From Thermomicrobiales bacterium (GTDB lineage Bacteria; Chloroflexota; Chloroflexia; Thermomicrobiales; UBA6265): 64,000 nucleotides of DNA. The translations under genes were made by a program, and so were the position numbers. The notes beneath the pieces are model-generated. The model worked only from the letters and a program-made list of their open reading frames with translations, ran no database searches and had not been told where the DNA came from. Shown here one piece after another: positions 1 through 8,387 of the stretch (its first letter is position 1; each line of letters starts with the position of its first letter). Location of the stretch: assembly GCA_023957115.1 (NCBI GenBank), contig JAMLHN010000015.1, positions 18,130 through 82,129 on the forward strand, in the 5' to 3' direction.

Positions 1-2009
1 AATCCCGGCTGGGATTGGCGATTGCTCGCGGATTCTCGCGAGAGCTCAACGGCCGCGTCGCGTTTCTGGAGCTGGCGCCGATACGCGATCCCGCGCTGGT
101 TGCGGCCACGATTGCCGCCGGGCTCGAGGTTCCAATCGATACCGCAGAGACGATTCCACAGGCGATCGGGCGGGCCATCGGGAATGAGCCGATGCTGCTG
201 GTCATCGACAATTGGGAGCATGTGCTCGATGCGGCGACGCTGGTTTCGATCCTGCTGGCGCAATGCGAAGGGCTCTGGATCCTGGCCACCAGCCGGGAGC
301 GGTTGCGGCTCCGCGGCGAATGGGAGGTCCGGCTCGAACCGTTGCCTTTGCCGGAAAATGGCGTCCTGGATGTTGCCGAGTTGACCCAAATCCCGGCGGT
401 TGAGCTCTTCGTGCGCCGCGCGAATGAGGCAACGGACGGATTCGCGCTGACCGAGCAGAACGCGCCCATCGTCGGTGAGATCTGCCGCCGGTTGGACGGA
501 ATTCCACTCGCCATCGAGCTTGCGGCGGCACGGACCCGGCTCCTTACCCCGGAGGCGTTGCTCGACCGGCTCGAAGGCCGGTTGAGAGTGCTGACCGAGG
601 GACCGCGCGACCTGCCGGAACGGCTGCAAACGATGTACTCCGCGATTGCCTGGAGTGTCGATCTCCTGGAACCGGGCGAACGACGGCTGTTTGCCCAGCT
701 CTCGGTCTTCGAAGGTGGCTTCACCATTCCCGCGGCGCGTGGTGTCTTGGCGCAGGGACCGGCCGCGTTTCCACCGGAGGCGGTCGAAGACGGCATTGTG
801 TCCCTGGTCGAGAAGAGCCTGGTGCGCACGCTCGATATCGGTGGCGCGGAGCCGCGGTTTCTGTTCTACGAAACGATTCGCGAGTTTGCGCGGGAGCATC
901 TGGGCCAGACCGGCGATGCGGCTGCCCTGGCGGATGCGCATGCCAGGTACGTGCTGGCGCTGGCGGAGGAATCGGAAGCAGGCTTGATGGGTCCCGATCC
1001 GATGCCGACCTTCGAGCGCCTGGATGCCGATATTGGCAATCTGCGTGCAGCTCTCCAGTATCTGCGCGATCGAGGCGATACCCAATCCGCGCTTCGAATC
1101 GCGAGCGCATTGGCCTGGTTTTGGACCGAGCCGCGCTATCTCGTGGAGGGACAACGCTGGCTGGGGACGCTGCTGGCCGAATCGGCAGCCTGCGAGCTGC
1201 CGCGCGAGCTGCGTGTGCGGGCCCTGGTCGCGGCGGGCGATCTGGCCATTTGGCAGGGGGCGCTGGACGACGCGGCAGTGTTGCATTCCGAAGCGCTCGA
1301 TCTGCTGCGCGATAGCGGGAACGACGGTCAGATGGCAACGGTATTGCGTAGCCTGGCGAATGTCGCGCTCGAGCGGCATGAATTTGCCCGGGCGGACGAA
1401 TTGCTGATGGAATCGCGTGCGATGGCGCGAACGGCCGGAAATGACTGGGAAGTGGCCGCGTCGGCCAATCTGCTTGGGCTCAGCCGGACCATGCAGGGAT
1501 CGCCGGACTGGGCCATCGAACGGCATCAGGAGGCCGTCGAAATCTGGCGCGAGCTGGGCGACAAGGGGCATGTGTTCGATGCGCTTGCCGGGCTGGGGTG
1601 GGCCGAGCTGCTGGCGGACCGGATCGCGGAGAGCGCCCAGACGTATCGGGATGCGCTCGATCTCACGATCGAAACCGGCGATGTGCTCCAGATCGAATGG
1701 TGTCTTCGTGCGGCCGCGGCGGTTGCGGCATCGCGCGGGGCCGGGCTCGAACGCGCGACCCGGCTCTTTTCCGCCTCGGAAGCAATTCGCGAGGAAACGG
1801 AGATCGACCTCCGAATTGGAATTGGTGAAATCATCGACCGATTGACCGAATCGGTCAGGGCGGAGCTCGGTCCGATGCGGTTCGCCCGTGGCTGGCAGGC
1901 GGGCCAACGTCTGACCCGCGACCAGGCCATTGCCGAGGCCCGGTTGGTCTTCGAGCTGGCTGCCAGCAGTCAGCAGCCGGCTGTCAGTGAATCCACTACG
2001 AATTGCTGA
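1..2009 (+). CDS. AfsR/LuxR-type NB-ARC ATPase with TPR tail (5'-truncated)
   Basis: This is the 3' part of a large STAND-type regulator. The reading frame is open to the window edge: codons 3-14 read SRLG before the TTG at 15, as in the end of a P-loop helix (GVGKSRLGLAIA type), so the Walker A lies outside. Counted from 15, a Walker B (LLVIDNWEH, 61-69), a sensor motif (ATSRERLR, 91-98) and the helical GIPLAIELAAART motif (162-174) follow. About residues 330-640 are helical and alanine/leucine-rich with TPR-like A-x-A spacing. Proteins of this family bind ATP and act as transcription factors or signalling scaffolds. No C-terminal HTH is visible, so any DNA-binding domain would be N-terminal. 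The last 15 residues (SSQQPAVSESTTNC) are encoded by an intergenic-type CAGCAGTCAGCAG repeat, suggesting the natural stop lay a little upstream. Confidence 0.85.
   Translation, partial: SRLGLAIARGFSRELNGRVAFLELAPIRDPALVAATIAAGLEVPIDTAETIPQAIGRAIGNEPMLLVIDNWEHVLDAATLVSILLAQCEGLWILATSRERLRLRGEWEVRLEPLPLPENGVLDVAELTQIPAVELFVRRANEATDGFALTEQNAPIVGEICRRLDGIPLAIELAAARTRLLTPEALLDRLEGRLRVLTEGPRDLPERLQTMYSAIAWSVDLLEPGERRLFAQLSVFEGGFTIPAARGVLAQGPAAFPPEAVEDGIVSLVEKSLVRTLDIGGAEPRFLFYETIREFAREHLGQTGDAAALADAHARYVLALAEESEAGLMGPDPMPTFERLDADIGNLRAALQYLRDRGDTQSALRIASALAWFWTEPRYLVEGQRWLGTLLAESAACELPRELRVRALVAAGDLAIWQGALDDAAVLHSEALDLLRDSGNDGQMATVLRSLANVALERHEFARADELLMESRAMARTAGNDWEVAASANLLGLSRTMQGSPDWAIERHQEAVEIWRELGDKGHVFDALAGLGWAELLADRIAESAQTYRDALDLTIETGDVLQIEWCLRAAAAVAASRGAGLERATRLFSASEAIREETEIDLRIGIGEIIDRLTESVRAELGPMRFARGWQAGQRLTRDQAIAEARLVFELAASSQQPAVSESTTNC
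1953..1992. repeat. Family B word repeat inside the gene's 3' end
   Basis: The bases read as CAGCAGTCAGCAGC followed by GGCTGTCAGT. They match the CAGCAGTCAG words at 57944-57970 and 59965-59980. Here the repeat is translated as the tail of the regulator and the stop lies just beyond it. Confidence 0.5.
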
Positions 2010-2146
2010 CCGCCGATGACTCAGGCATGTTCGAAACGGTCCTGGGTCCTGCGACGATCTGGGCGGCTGCTATCGGGGCGTGAACCGACGGATGCCGGGC
2101 CAGTCCGGCGCGGGCGGAGACGCGTCGTCAAGGTGTCGAACACGCC

Positions 2147-3661
2147 CTAACTGCCGACCGTCTCGTCGACCACGCGGATTGTGAGCAACCGGGGGTCGGC
2201 GGCGCCGGCGCAGATTGCGCCGCTGGCGGCGATCTGGGCCAGGTAGAGGAGCTTGTTCCAGCAGATCCGCTCGCCTGGCACGAGCACTGGAATACCCGGT
2301 GGATAGGGAATGATCGGCTCAGCGGCAATACACCCGATTGCGGTTGGCAGCGGGACGGAACGGGACCGAGCGAAGAATGCGTCGCGGGGAAGCATGGACA
2401 GTTCTCCCTGGGCAATGGCATCGCCGACCGAGCGTGCGGCGACGCGCGGGCGAAGTGCCGATCGTTGACTGGGTCGCGTGGCAATTGCGGTCAATGCGTC
2501 CACCAGGGCATCCAGCGACGCCCGGGTATCGCCAACGGTGACGACACAGACGATTCCGCGCCCGTCGCTCAGCTCCGGCGCGATGCCGAATTCCTCACGC
2601 AGGATCGATTCGACCTGGTAGCCATTCAGCCCCAGCGAACCGGTATCGATGACGAGGCGGGTTGGATCGAACCGGCTTGCTGGAATACCGAGTGATGTCT
2701 CGTCGATGAGGACGATGCCGGGAGTCTCCTGAAGCCGCCGCCGGGTCAATGCCGCCAGCGCCAGCGTGAGCTCCAGTAATCCCCACCCGTGCAAGGCGAC
2801 CTGCCGGCGCGCACTGTCGATCGACGCGAGGATCGGGAGACAACGGCTCGTCGTTTGCGTCATACGGACGCTCGATTTGAACCGGCCCCGGTCGATTCGA
2901 TTGCCTTGCGTGACGATCATCGCTCCCTGGCTGATGGTTGGAAGCGTCTTGTGCAGACTGACGACGGCAACATCCGCACCGGCTGCCATGGCATGGATGG
3001 GCAAGGATTGATGGAAGGGAAAGTGCGCTCCCCAGGCTTCGTCGACCATGACGGGTACCTGGCGCGCATGGGCGGCTGCCACGATTGCCGGGAGATCCGA
3101 CGCCACGCCGTGATAGGTGGGACTTGTCAGCACGACCAGCTTCGCGTCCGGATGCTGGGCGAGGGCGGTCTCGATCGACGCAGGAGTTACGCCGGTGCTC
3201 ATCAGTTGTTCGGGATGGAGCGTTGGGGAGACGAAGACCGGCTCCGCCCCGGTCAGGATCAATCCGGACAGCACGGACATATGGGCATCGCGCGCGACGA
3301 TCACCTTGTCGCCTGGCCCCAGCAGCGCCAGCAGTACGGCCTGGTTGCCGCTGGATGAGCCATTGACGGTGAAGAACGCCTCGCCGGCGCCCCAGGCATC
3401 GGCGGCCAACCTTTCGGCAGCCCGCAACGCGGTGTCATGCCGGCTCGTGTTGAGCCAGACATCGGCCCGGAAAAGTGGATCGCCCAGCAGCCGCCGCAGC
3501 TCGTCGTCGATCAACCGGCCGCTCTTGTGGCCCGGGGTCGAAAACGAGATCGTCCCCGCGTCCAGATAGGCGTCCAATGCATCGAGCATCGGCGCCGATT
3601 GGTGGGAGGTTGCCGGCGGCCGCGTATGCTCGACCGGCATTCGAACAGCAAGAGCTTCCAT
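2147..3661 (-). CDS. Orn/Lys/Arg-type PLP decarboxylase
   Basis: A fold-type I decarboxylase of the Orn/Lys/Arg family, which removes the alpha-carboxyl of a basic amino acid to give a diamine or agmatine. From the ATG at 3661 the 504 residues show FSTPGHKSG (40-48), NGSSSGNQA (100-108), the cofactor aspartate in VDEAWGAH (207-214) and the PLP lysine in SLHKTLP (K238). The size matches the short Gram-positive SpeA/CadA type, without the N-terminal receiver-like wing of the enterobacterial enzymes. Two starts are possible: ATG 3688, which overlaps the previous stop as TAATG, and ATG 3661, which has AAGGA nine bases upstream; I favour 3661. It is the last gene of a coupled three-gene unit with a small membrane protein, so amine export is plausible. 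Substrate (arginine, lysine or ornithine) cannot be told from sequence alone. Confidence 0.9.
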   Translation of the reverse strand: MEALAVRMPVEHTRPPATSHQSAPMLDALDAYLDAGTISFSTPGHKSGRLIDDELRRLLGDPLFRADVWLNTSRHDTALRAAERLAADAWGAGEAFFTVNGSSSGNQAVLLALLGPGDKVIVARDAHMSVLSGLILTGAEPVFVSPTLHPEQLMSTGVTPASIETALAQHPDAKLVVLTSPTYHGVASDLPAIVAAAHARQVPVMVDEAWGAHFPFHQSLPIHAMAAGADVAVVSLHKTLPTISQGAMIVTQGNRIDRGRFKSSVRMTQTTSRCLPILASIDSARRQVALHGWGLLELTLALAALTRRRLQETPGIVLIDETSLGIPASRFDPTRLVIDTGSLGLNGYQVESILREEFGIAPELSDGRGIVCVVTVGDTRASLDALVDALTAIATRPSQRSALRPRVAARSVGDAIAQGELSMLPRDAFFARSRSVPLPTAIGCIAAEPIIPYPPGIPVLVPGERICWNKLLYLAQIAASGAICAGAADPRLLTIRVVDETVGS

Positions 3662-3687
3662 CGACGGATTTCCTTTCCGCGTGGTCA

Positions 3688-4059
3688 TTACGGATTCGCG
3701 CTGAACGGATCGAGGATCAGATATGCCTGCAAGCCGAGGACCACGACGATGGCGATCCACTTGTCTGCCGAGATCGCCACGTCATAGTGGAGGCGGTCGA
3801 TCAGGACCAGTCCTACCTGCAGCAAGACCACCCACCCCATGGTCACGACCGAAAGCTCGGCAGTCTTGAGACTGGCGGCATAAAAGACGAAGAGCACGAT
3901 GAAGGACGCGATGCCGATCAGGAAGCAGAGACGGCTTCCATTGTCAGCCCATTGCTTGGCGAGCAACGCGCCGCAGAAGTCGAGACCGGCCAGGATCACC
4001 ATGGCCCCGGCCAGCGTCGCAAACCGGGGCAGGCTGGTCAGCAGATCGGGCGCGCTCAT
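3688..4059 (-). CDS. Four-helix membrane protein, SMR/DMT-like
   Basis: A 123-residue hydrophobic protein with four predicted membrane helices at about 14-35, 43-62, 69-88 and 100-118. Size and topology match a small multidrug resistance (SMR) or half-DMT transporter subunit, but the glutamate in helix 1 typical of EmrE is absent; helix 1 has D26 (LAGLDFCGALLAK). Start ATG 4059 overlaps the preceding stop as ATGA, and its own TAA overlaps a downstream ATG, so all three genes look translationally coupled. MdtJI, an SMR pair, exports spermidine in E. coli; export of the amine made by the next gene is an inference from position. It could equally be an unrelated membrane protein. Confidence 0.75.
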   Translation of the reverse strand: MSAPDLLTSLPRFATLAGAMVILAGLDFCGALLAKQWADNGSRLCFLIGIASFIVLFVFYAASLKTAELSVVTMGWVVLLQVGLVLIDRLHYDVAISADKWIAIVVVLGLQAYLILDPFSANP

Positions 4060-4283
4060 CGACGGACAGCTCCGAGGCGAACCGAATGTACGAGGTTGTC
4101 CGCCTTGCGCCGGTTGATCGCCTGCGCGTTTTCGACTGGCTGCTCGGCCAGATGAGGAGCCCGCGGCATGGAGAGCCGGCGCACGATCCTCGGTGCGTGA
4201 AGCTCCCGGATGGTGTATTCGAGCTCGATTCGGAGCTCTTGAGCGACCTGTCTAAGCGGTGCGAATGTGCTGGTTGAGGCCAT
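4056..4283 (-). CDS. Small hypothetical protein, first gene of the decarboxylase unit
   Basis: A 75-residue basic protein without membrane segments. The ATG at 4283 has GGAGA eight bases upstream, and the TGA overlaps the start of the membrane protein (ATGA), which argues that it is translated. The N-terminal half (APLRQVAQELRIELEY) could form an amphipathic helix; the C-terminal half is rich in Arg. I do not recognise a family. It might be a leader peptide that couples translation to the transporter gene. Confidence 0.5.
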   Translation of the reverse strand: MASTSTFAPLRQVAQELRIELEYTIRELHAPRIVRRLSMPRAPHLAEQPVENAQAINRRKADNLVHSVRLGAVRR

Positions 4284-4566
4284 CGTGTCGTTCTCCAGGC
4301 TGTGATGAGATGGACGACCGGGTAATGCGTCGCTGAGAGGACCGGGCTGAGATGTGGGCTACCAAGGTCCCCCCAGCGACGCATCTGCATGGTGCGGTCT
4401 CGGGAGCTGGCCGAACAGACGCAACGCACACGCATCCGCCTCGTGTTGCCTGGCAGGGGAACCCGGAAGGGTGGATACGCAATTGTTCCCAACCGTGGGC
4501 CACTGGTAGGATGGCCTCCAGGATCACCTCGGCCGGCCCAGCGGGGCGCCGGCAACAGGAACGCAC
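4284..4566. promoter_or_regulatory. Divergent intergenic region with large hairpin
   Basis: This region separates two divergent decarboxylase-transporter units and must contain both promoters. Perfect 11-bp arms (ATGCGTCGCTG at 4325-4335, CAGCGACGCAT at 4374-4384) enclose a second stem (GGACC 4339-4343, GGTCC 4366-4370). A further GGGAAC/GTTCCC stem lies near 4456-4490 around AGGGTGGATACGCA. Such nested stems suggest a structured leader RNA, but I could not match it to a known riboswitch class. Confidence 0.45.
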
Positions 4567-5841
4567 TTGGCCAGCGAGAACGCGTCGATTCCAGTCGATG
4601 AATTGACCAAACCAGGACGGCTCGATGTCGTCCGAAACCGATCGCTGCTGACCCTGATGCTGGGGCATGCAACGGTCGATATGTACTCGGGGGTTATTCC
4701 CCTCCTCTACCCGCTCCTGACCGACGAATTCGATCTCAACCTCAAGACCGTCGGGTTGGTTTCCCTGTGTTACAGCGGTATGGCCTCACTGACGCAACCG
4801 GTGTTTGGGTGGGTCACCGACCGGTACGGTTCCCGCTGGATCGGTCTGGCGCTCATGTGGACGGCGCTCACCTTTGCGTTGCTTGGGCTGGCTCCGTCCT
4901 TCACGGCGTTGCTGCTGCTTGCGGCGCTGGCGGGTATCGGTTCCGGGATGTATCACCCCATGGGGGCGGTCACGGCCGCCGCGGTCATTCCCGACAAGCA
5001 GCGCAATGTCGCCATGTCCATTTATGTCACCGGTGGAACGCTCGGCGTGGCGATTGGTCCATTGATCGGCGTGGCGGTTTTTGCCCTCTTTGGGTTGCAT
5101 GGCACGCTGGCGATGGTTATTCCCGGGGCAACGATTGCCATCTTCCTCGTGACGCAGATGAAATCGGTGGCGTCGCGGTTGAAGAAGAGGGCCGAGAGCG
5201 CCAAGGAAGATGCGCCTCCGATTCCCTTGAAGCCGATGAGTGTGGTCATCGCGCTGATGATGTTGCGGTCCTGGGTGCTCTTTGGCATCAGCGCGTTCAT
5301 TCCCCTCTGGTATGACGAGATGGGGTACAGCCGGCTCTACTATGCGGCGCTCTCGACCACGATTCTGCTCTGTAGCGCAATTGGGGCGGTGGGGGTTGGC
5401 TCGATTGCCGACCGGCATGGGCGGCGCAAATTGCTGGTGTTCGCTTCGGTTGCGTCGGTACCGGCAATTCTCCTGTTCGCTCAATTTCCGGGGATTCCCG
5501 CCTTCTTTACCGCCGCGATGATCGGGCTGCTGGCGGCCAGCACGGGACCGCTGCTCCTGGTGATGGCGCAGCAACTGATGTCGGGGCGGCCCGGTATGGC
5601 ATCTGGTCTGATCCTTGGCCTTGGGTTCATCATGGGCGCGGTTGGCGTTCCGATGATGGGCGCGGTGGCCGATGAGTGGGGTATTCAGAACGCGATGCGT
5701 CTCTGGGCGGTCATTGCGGCATTGACCATCGTGGTGTCGATGATGCTGCCGACCGATGTCGAGGTGCGGCGGCTGTCCGAACGACCGCCGGTTGGACGGG
5801 AGCCCAATGTCCAGAGTCACGTGTCCAGTGCGGAGGCCTGA
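4567..5841 (+). CDS. MFS transporter, fosmidomycin-resistance (Fsr)-like
   Basis: A 424-residue major facilitator with 12 hydrophobic segments. Motif A is clear in the first half (GWVTDRYGSRW, 81-91) and repeated in the second half (SIADRHGRRKL, near 275). GIGSGMYHPMGAV (123-135) is the signature seen in the Fsr/YfnC-type branch, which exports small anionic or amphipathic compounds. The start is a TTG at 4567 preceded by AGGAA with six-base spacing. A 47-bp gap leads to a group II decarboxylase on the same strand, so the two are probably co-transcribed and the carrier may export its product or import its substrate; that link is inference. Confidence 0.88.
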   Translation: MASENASIPVDELTKPGRLDVVRNRSLLTLMLGHATVDMYSGVIPLLYPLLTDEFDLNLKTVGLVSLCYSGMASLTQPVFGWVTDRYGSRWIGLALMWTALTFALLGLAPSFTALLLLAALAGIGSGMYHPMGAVTAAAVIPDKQRNVAMSIYVTGGTLGVAIGPLIGVAVFALFGLHGTLAMVIPGATIAIFLVTQMKSVASRLKKRAESAKEDAPPIPLKPMSVVIALMMLRSWVLFGISAFIPLWYDEMGYSRLYYAALSTTILLCSAIGAVGVGSIADRHGRRKLLVFASVASVPAILLFAQFPGIPAFFTAAMIGLLAASTGPLLLVMAQQLMSGRPGMASGLILGLGFIMGAVGVPMMGAVADEWGIQNAMRLWAVIAALTIVVSMMLPTDVEVRRLSERPPVGREPNVQSHVSSAEA

Positions 5842-5888
5842 GCAATCGGCCACGACGGCAGGAACTCGAACAGGGAGCGTGATCGACG

Positions 5889-7313
5889 ATGACAGAGAGC
5901 GGCGAGCGGACACTGGCGGAAACAACCGACACGATCTCGGAGCTGATCGGTCATGGGTTGCAAGCGATGGGCGCATGGGAGACCGGCTGGCGGCCGGTCT
6001 GGCCGGATGCGACCGTTGCGCTCGATCCGGTGACGATGACCGAAGCGATCGAGGCGCTGACCGAGCGGCTGACCGACAACTATCCGTTCTTCCATCCCGA
6101 TTACGCGGCACAGATGCTGATGCCGCCACACCCCGTCGCGGCGGCGGCGTACGCCATCGCGCAACGGATCAACCCGAACGCGCATGCGAGTGACGGCGGT
6201 CCGGCAACGACCAAGCTCGAGATCGAGGTCGTTGATGCGCTGAAGACGATGTTCGGGTACGATCCGGCGACCTCGCTCGGGCATCTGACCTCGAGCGGAA
6301 CCATTGCCAATCTGGAAGCGCTCTGGGTGAGCCGCGAGCTGCACCCGGACAAAGGGATTGCCTCGTCGAGACTGGCGCATTACACGCACTCCCGGATGTG
6401 CCAGCTCCTGCAGATGCCGGCAACCGCCATCGAGACCGATGCCTGCGGGCGGATCGATCTCGATGCGCTCGAGGCCGAGCTACGGAGCGGACGAGTGGGT
6501 ACGGTGGTGGCGACGGTCGGATCGACCGGACTCGGGGCGGTCGATCGGGTCGATCAGATCATCCCGCTGGCAGCCCGGTACGGGGCGCGGGTGCATGTCG
6601 ATGCCGCGTATGGTGGGTATTTTGTGTTGCTGGCGGACGGCGATGCGCTCTCCCCTGAGACGGCACGCGCCTATCGTGCGATGCGGGAGGCCGACAGCAT
6701 CGTGGTCGACCCGCACAAGCGCGGGCTACAGCCGTATGGGTGCGGGTCGGTCTTTTTTCGCGATGCATCGGTCGGCCGGTTCTACAAGCACGACTCGCCC
6801 TATACCTACTTCACGTCCGCTGAGCTGCATCTGGGCGAGATCAGTCTGGAATGCTCGCGGGCCGGGGCGGCAGCAGCCGCGCTCTGGACGACGATGCGAG
6901 CTCTGCCATTGGACGCCGGCCGGGGATTAGGGCCGATCCTGGCGCGTACCCGTGCGGCGGCAGTGCGCTGGGCAGATCTCATTCGAGCATCGGATCGGTT
7001 GGGGCTGGTCGTCGAGCCAGAGCTCGATCTGGTGACGTTCTTTGCGTTGCCTCCCGATGGCGACCAGCGTGTGTCGACGATCAGCGTATTGACGCAGCGG
7101 GTGTTCGACGATCTCATGAACGCGCCTGACGATCCTGTCTATCTGGCGACCCTGAAGGTTGCGCCGCCGTTGCTTTCCGGTATGCCAGACCTCATTTGGG
7201 ATCAGCCAGAAGCGCTCGTCTTCCGTAGTGTGCTGATGAAACCGGAGCACTTCGAGGCGGTTCCCGGGTTGCACGCGCGCGTGGAACGAGGGGTGTTGGA
7301 AGTTGGGAGCTAG
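5889..7313 (+). CDS. Group II PLP decarboxylase (aromatic amino acid/glutamate type)
   Basis: A 474-residue fold-type I decarboxylase of Pfam Pyridoxal_deC. Visible landmarks are PHPVAAAAYAIAQRINPNAH (80-99), TSSGTIANLEAL (134-145), the cofactor aspartate in HVDAAYGGY (D238) and the PLP-lysine in VDPHKRG (K277). The family includes tyrosine, DOPA, tryptophan, histidine and glutamate decarboxylases; the sequence is more like the aromatic or cyanobacterial-type branch than GadB, but substrate is uncertain. It follows the MFS gene and is divergent from the Orn/Lys/Arg decarboxylase unit. The last residues (EVGS) and the TAG stop are encoded by a GTTGGGAGCTAGG repeat that recurs in other intergenic regions, so the C-terminus may have been re-set by the repeat. 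Confidence 0.9.
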   Translation: MTESGERTLAETTDTISELIGHGLQAMGAWETGWRPVWPDATVALDPVTMTEAIEALTERLTDNYPFFHPDYAAQMLMPPHPVAAAAYAIAQRINPNAHASDGGPATTKLEIEVVDALKTMFGYDPATSLGHLTSSGTIANLEALWVSRELHPDKGIASSRLAHYTHSRMCQLLQMPATAIETDACGRIDLDALEAELRSGRVGTVVATVGSTGLGAVDRVDQIIPLAARYGARVHVDAAYGGYFVLLADGDALSPETARAYRAMREADSIVVDPHKRGLQPYGCGSVFFRDASVGRFYKHDSPYTYFTSAELHLGEISLECSRAGAAAAALWTTMRALPLDAGRGLGPILARTRAAAVRWADLIRASDRLGLVVEPELDLVTFFALPPDGDQRVSTISVLTQRVFDDLMNAPDDPVYLATLKVAPPLLSGMPDLIWDQPEALVFRSVLMKPEHFEAVPGLHARVERGVLEVGS

Positions 7314-7328
7314 GATCTGGGAGCGAGG
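7296..7328. repeat. Family A word repeat overlapping a stop codon
   Basis: Degenerate units GGAAGTTGGGAGCTAGG and TCTGGGAGCGAGG. The same vocabulary occurs at 11965-11998, 13445-13475, 13512-13553, 26090-26108, 63754-63786 and 63839-63875. The TAG of the upstream gene lies within the repeat. Confidence 0.6.
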
Positions 7329-7382
7329 ATTTTCTTGGTCCAGACTCCTGACCAGCGCGAGACCGGAGAATCACAACCCATC

Positions 7383-7522
7383 TCCCAAGGTTGAAACCCT
7401 GGGCTAGGGCGACTTGCAGACAAGCTCGGACAACGAGCTCTGAGCTTTCACAGAGAACCAAGTTGTTCTGCCGCGTACGTACACATGGAAGGAGTCTTAG
7501 CCCAGCGTTTCAACGTTGGGGA
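7383..7522. repeat. Paired palindromic (REP/BIME-like) element
   Basis: An inverted pair of imperfect palindromes. The right core at 7498-7522 reads TAGCCCAGCGTTTCAACG then TTGGGG, and the left core at 7383-7406 is its reverse-complement version (CCCAAGGTTGAAACCCTGGG). About 90 bp lie between them. The segment 7415-7522 recurs with similar sequence at 34954-35066 (shared GAGAACCAA and CGCGTACGTAC), and the core alone recurs at 62263-62287. This is a dispersed repeat, likely structured when transcribed. Confidence 0.7.
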
Positions 7523-7546
7523 ATCGAGTCCTGCTCCACAAAGCGC

Positions 7547-8140
7547 TCAAACACCCTTTGGTTCGTACCTACGCGACAGCGCGGCGTCGTTCATCCTGAA
7601 CGTCCACCGTCCGTTGTCCAGACGTATCTGCACGTCACCCGAACTCCCCGCCCAACGGCGGATCTGGGGTTCGTGTTCGACGTGGAGATGGTCGAACCAG
7701 GAGCGGTCGAGCATCGATTCAGCGATCGATTGTCCGGCCATCCAGGGGAAATAATCGGGATCGGTTAGTACGTCGTCGGGTAGCGCGAGCACAACCTCGC
7801 GCGTGCGCGCGAATGTGTCGGCGTAGGCGTCGAGCACGGCGCCGATCGGGATGTTCCGATCGCGTTCGTAGAGCCAGGCATTGATCTCGTCGTCGGTCTG
7901 CAACTCGTCCGGCCATGGAGACAGCGGCTCGGCTTCTCCGCGCACGTCGGCTTCCAACAGACGCAGGCCGCCTTCTCGCCAGGCGAGCAGATGCGCGACG
8001 ACATCTCGGAACGACCAATCGCCATCGAGGCCGCGCTCGTCCATGCGGGTGGGATCGACATCGGCGAGCAGCGCTTCCCAGTCATCACGTTCTTCGTCGA
8101 CGATTTCGACAATCTGGAACTTGAGTCTGGAGATTGTCAC
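7547..8140 (-). CDS. DinB/DfsB-like four-helix protein
   Basis: A 197-residue protein that I place in the DinB/ClbS/maleylpyruvate-isomerase-like four-helix-bundle superfamily. The N-terminal TISRLKFQIVEIVDEERDDW helix, GDWSFRDVVAHLLAWREG (a typical 'W-x-D-x-x-x-H-x-x-x-W' metal-site motif) and the later SWFDHLHVEHEPQIRRW histidines are consistent with metal binding by three histidines. The frame is open further upstream, but similarity begins here; GTG 8140 with GAAGGCGG upstream is my choice, with ATG 8221 (AGGAGGG about 13 bases upstream) the alternative. Members act as thiol transferases, DNA-protecting hydrolases or have unknown roles. The convergent gene before it ends in repeats. Confidence 0.7.
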   Translation of the reverse strand: MTISRLKFQIVEIVDEERDDWEALLADVDPTRMDERGLDGDWSFRDVVAHLLAWREGGLRLLEADVRGEAEPLSPWPDELQTDDEINAWLYERDRNIPIGAVLDAYADTFARTREVVLALPDDVLTDPDYFPWMAGQSIAESMLDRSWFDHLHVEHEPQIRRWAGSSGDVQIRLDNGRWTFRMNDAALSRRYEPKGV

Positions 8141-8387
8141 AGAGAGCCGCCTTCGTGTCGCGGGTTGGAATACGTAGGGAATCCCGGAACGGAACGGGTT
8201 CAGCAGTTGAAAGGTAAACATTTGGATGAGCGTCCCTCCTGTTTGATCTCCCCCGCTCTCGATACAAAGAACGAGCGCTGGGGACCTTCTGTGAGATAGT
8301 GGATCGGGAGACGCGGAAATCGACTGCCAGGATGCGGCATAATCCTGCGGCAATCGCATCGCAAGGCTGGAAGGGAAAAGAGCAAGC

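Noticed and set aside
4786..6129. A 447-codon minus-strand open frame over the MFS gene
   Set aside because: Arg/His-rich antisense shadow of a clear transporter gene.
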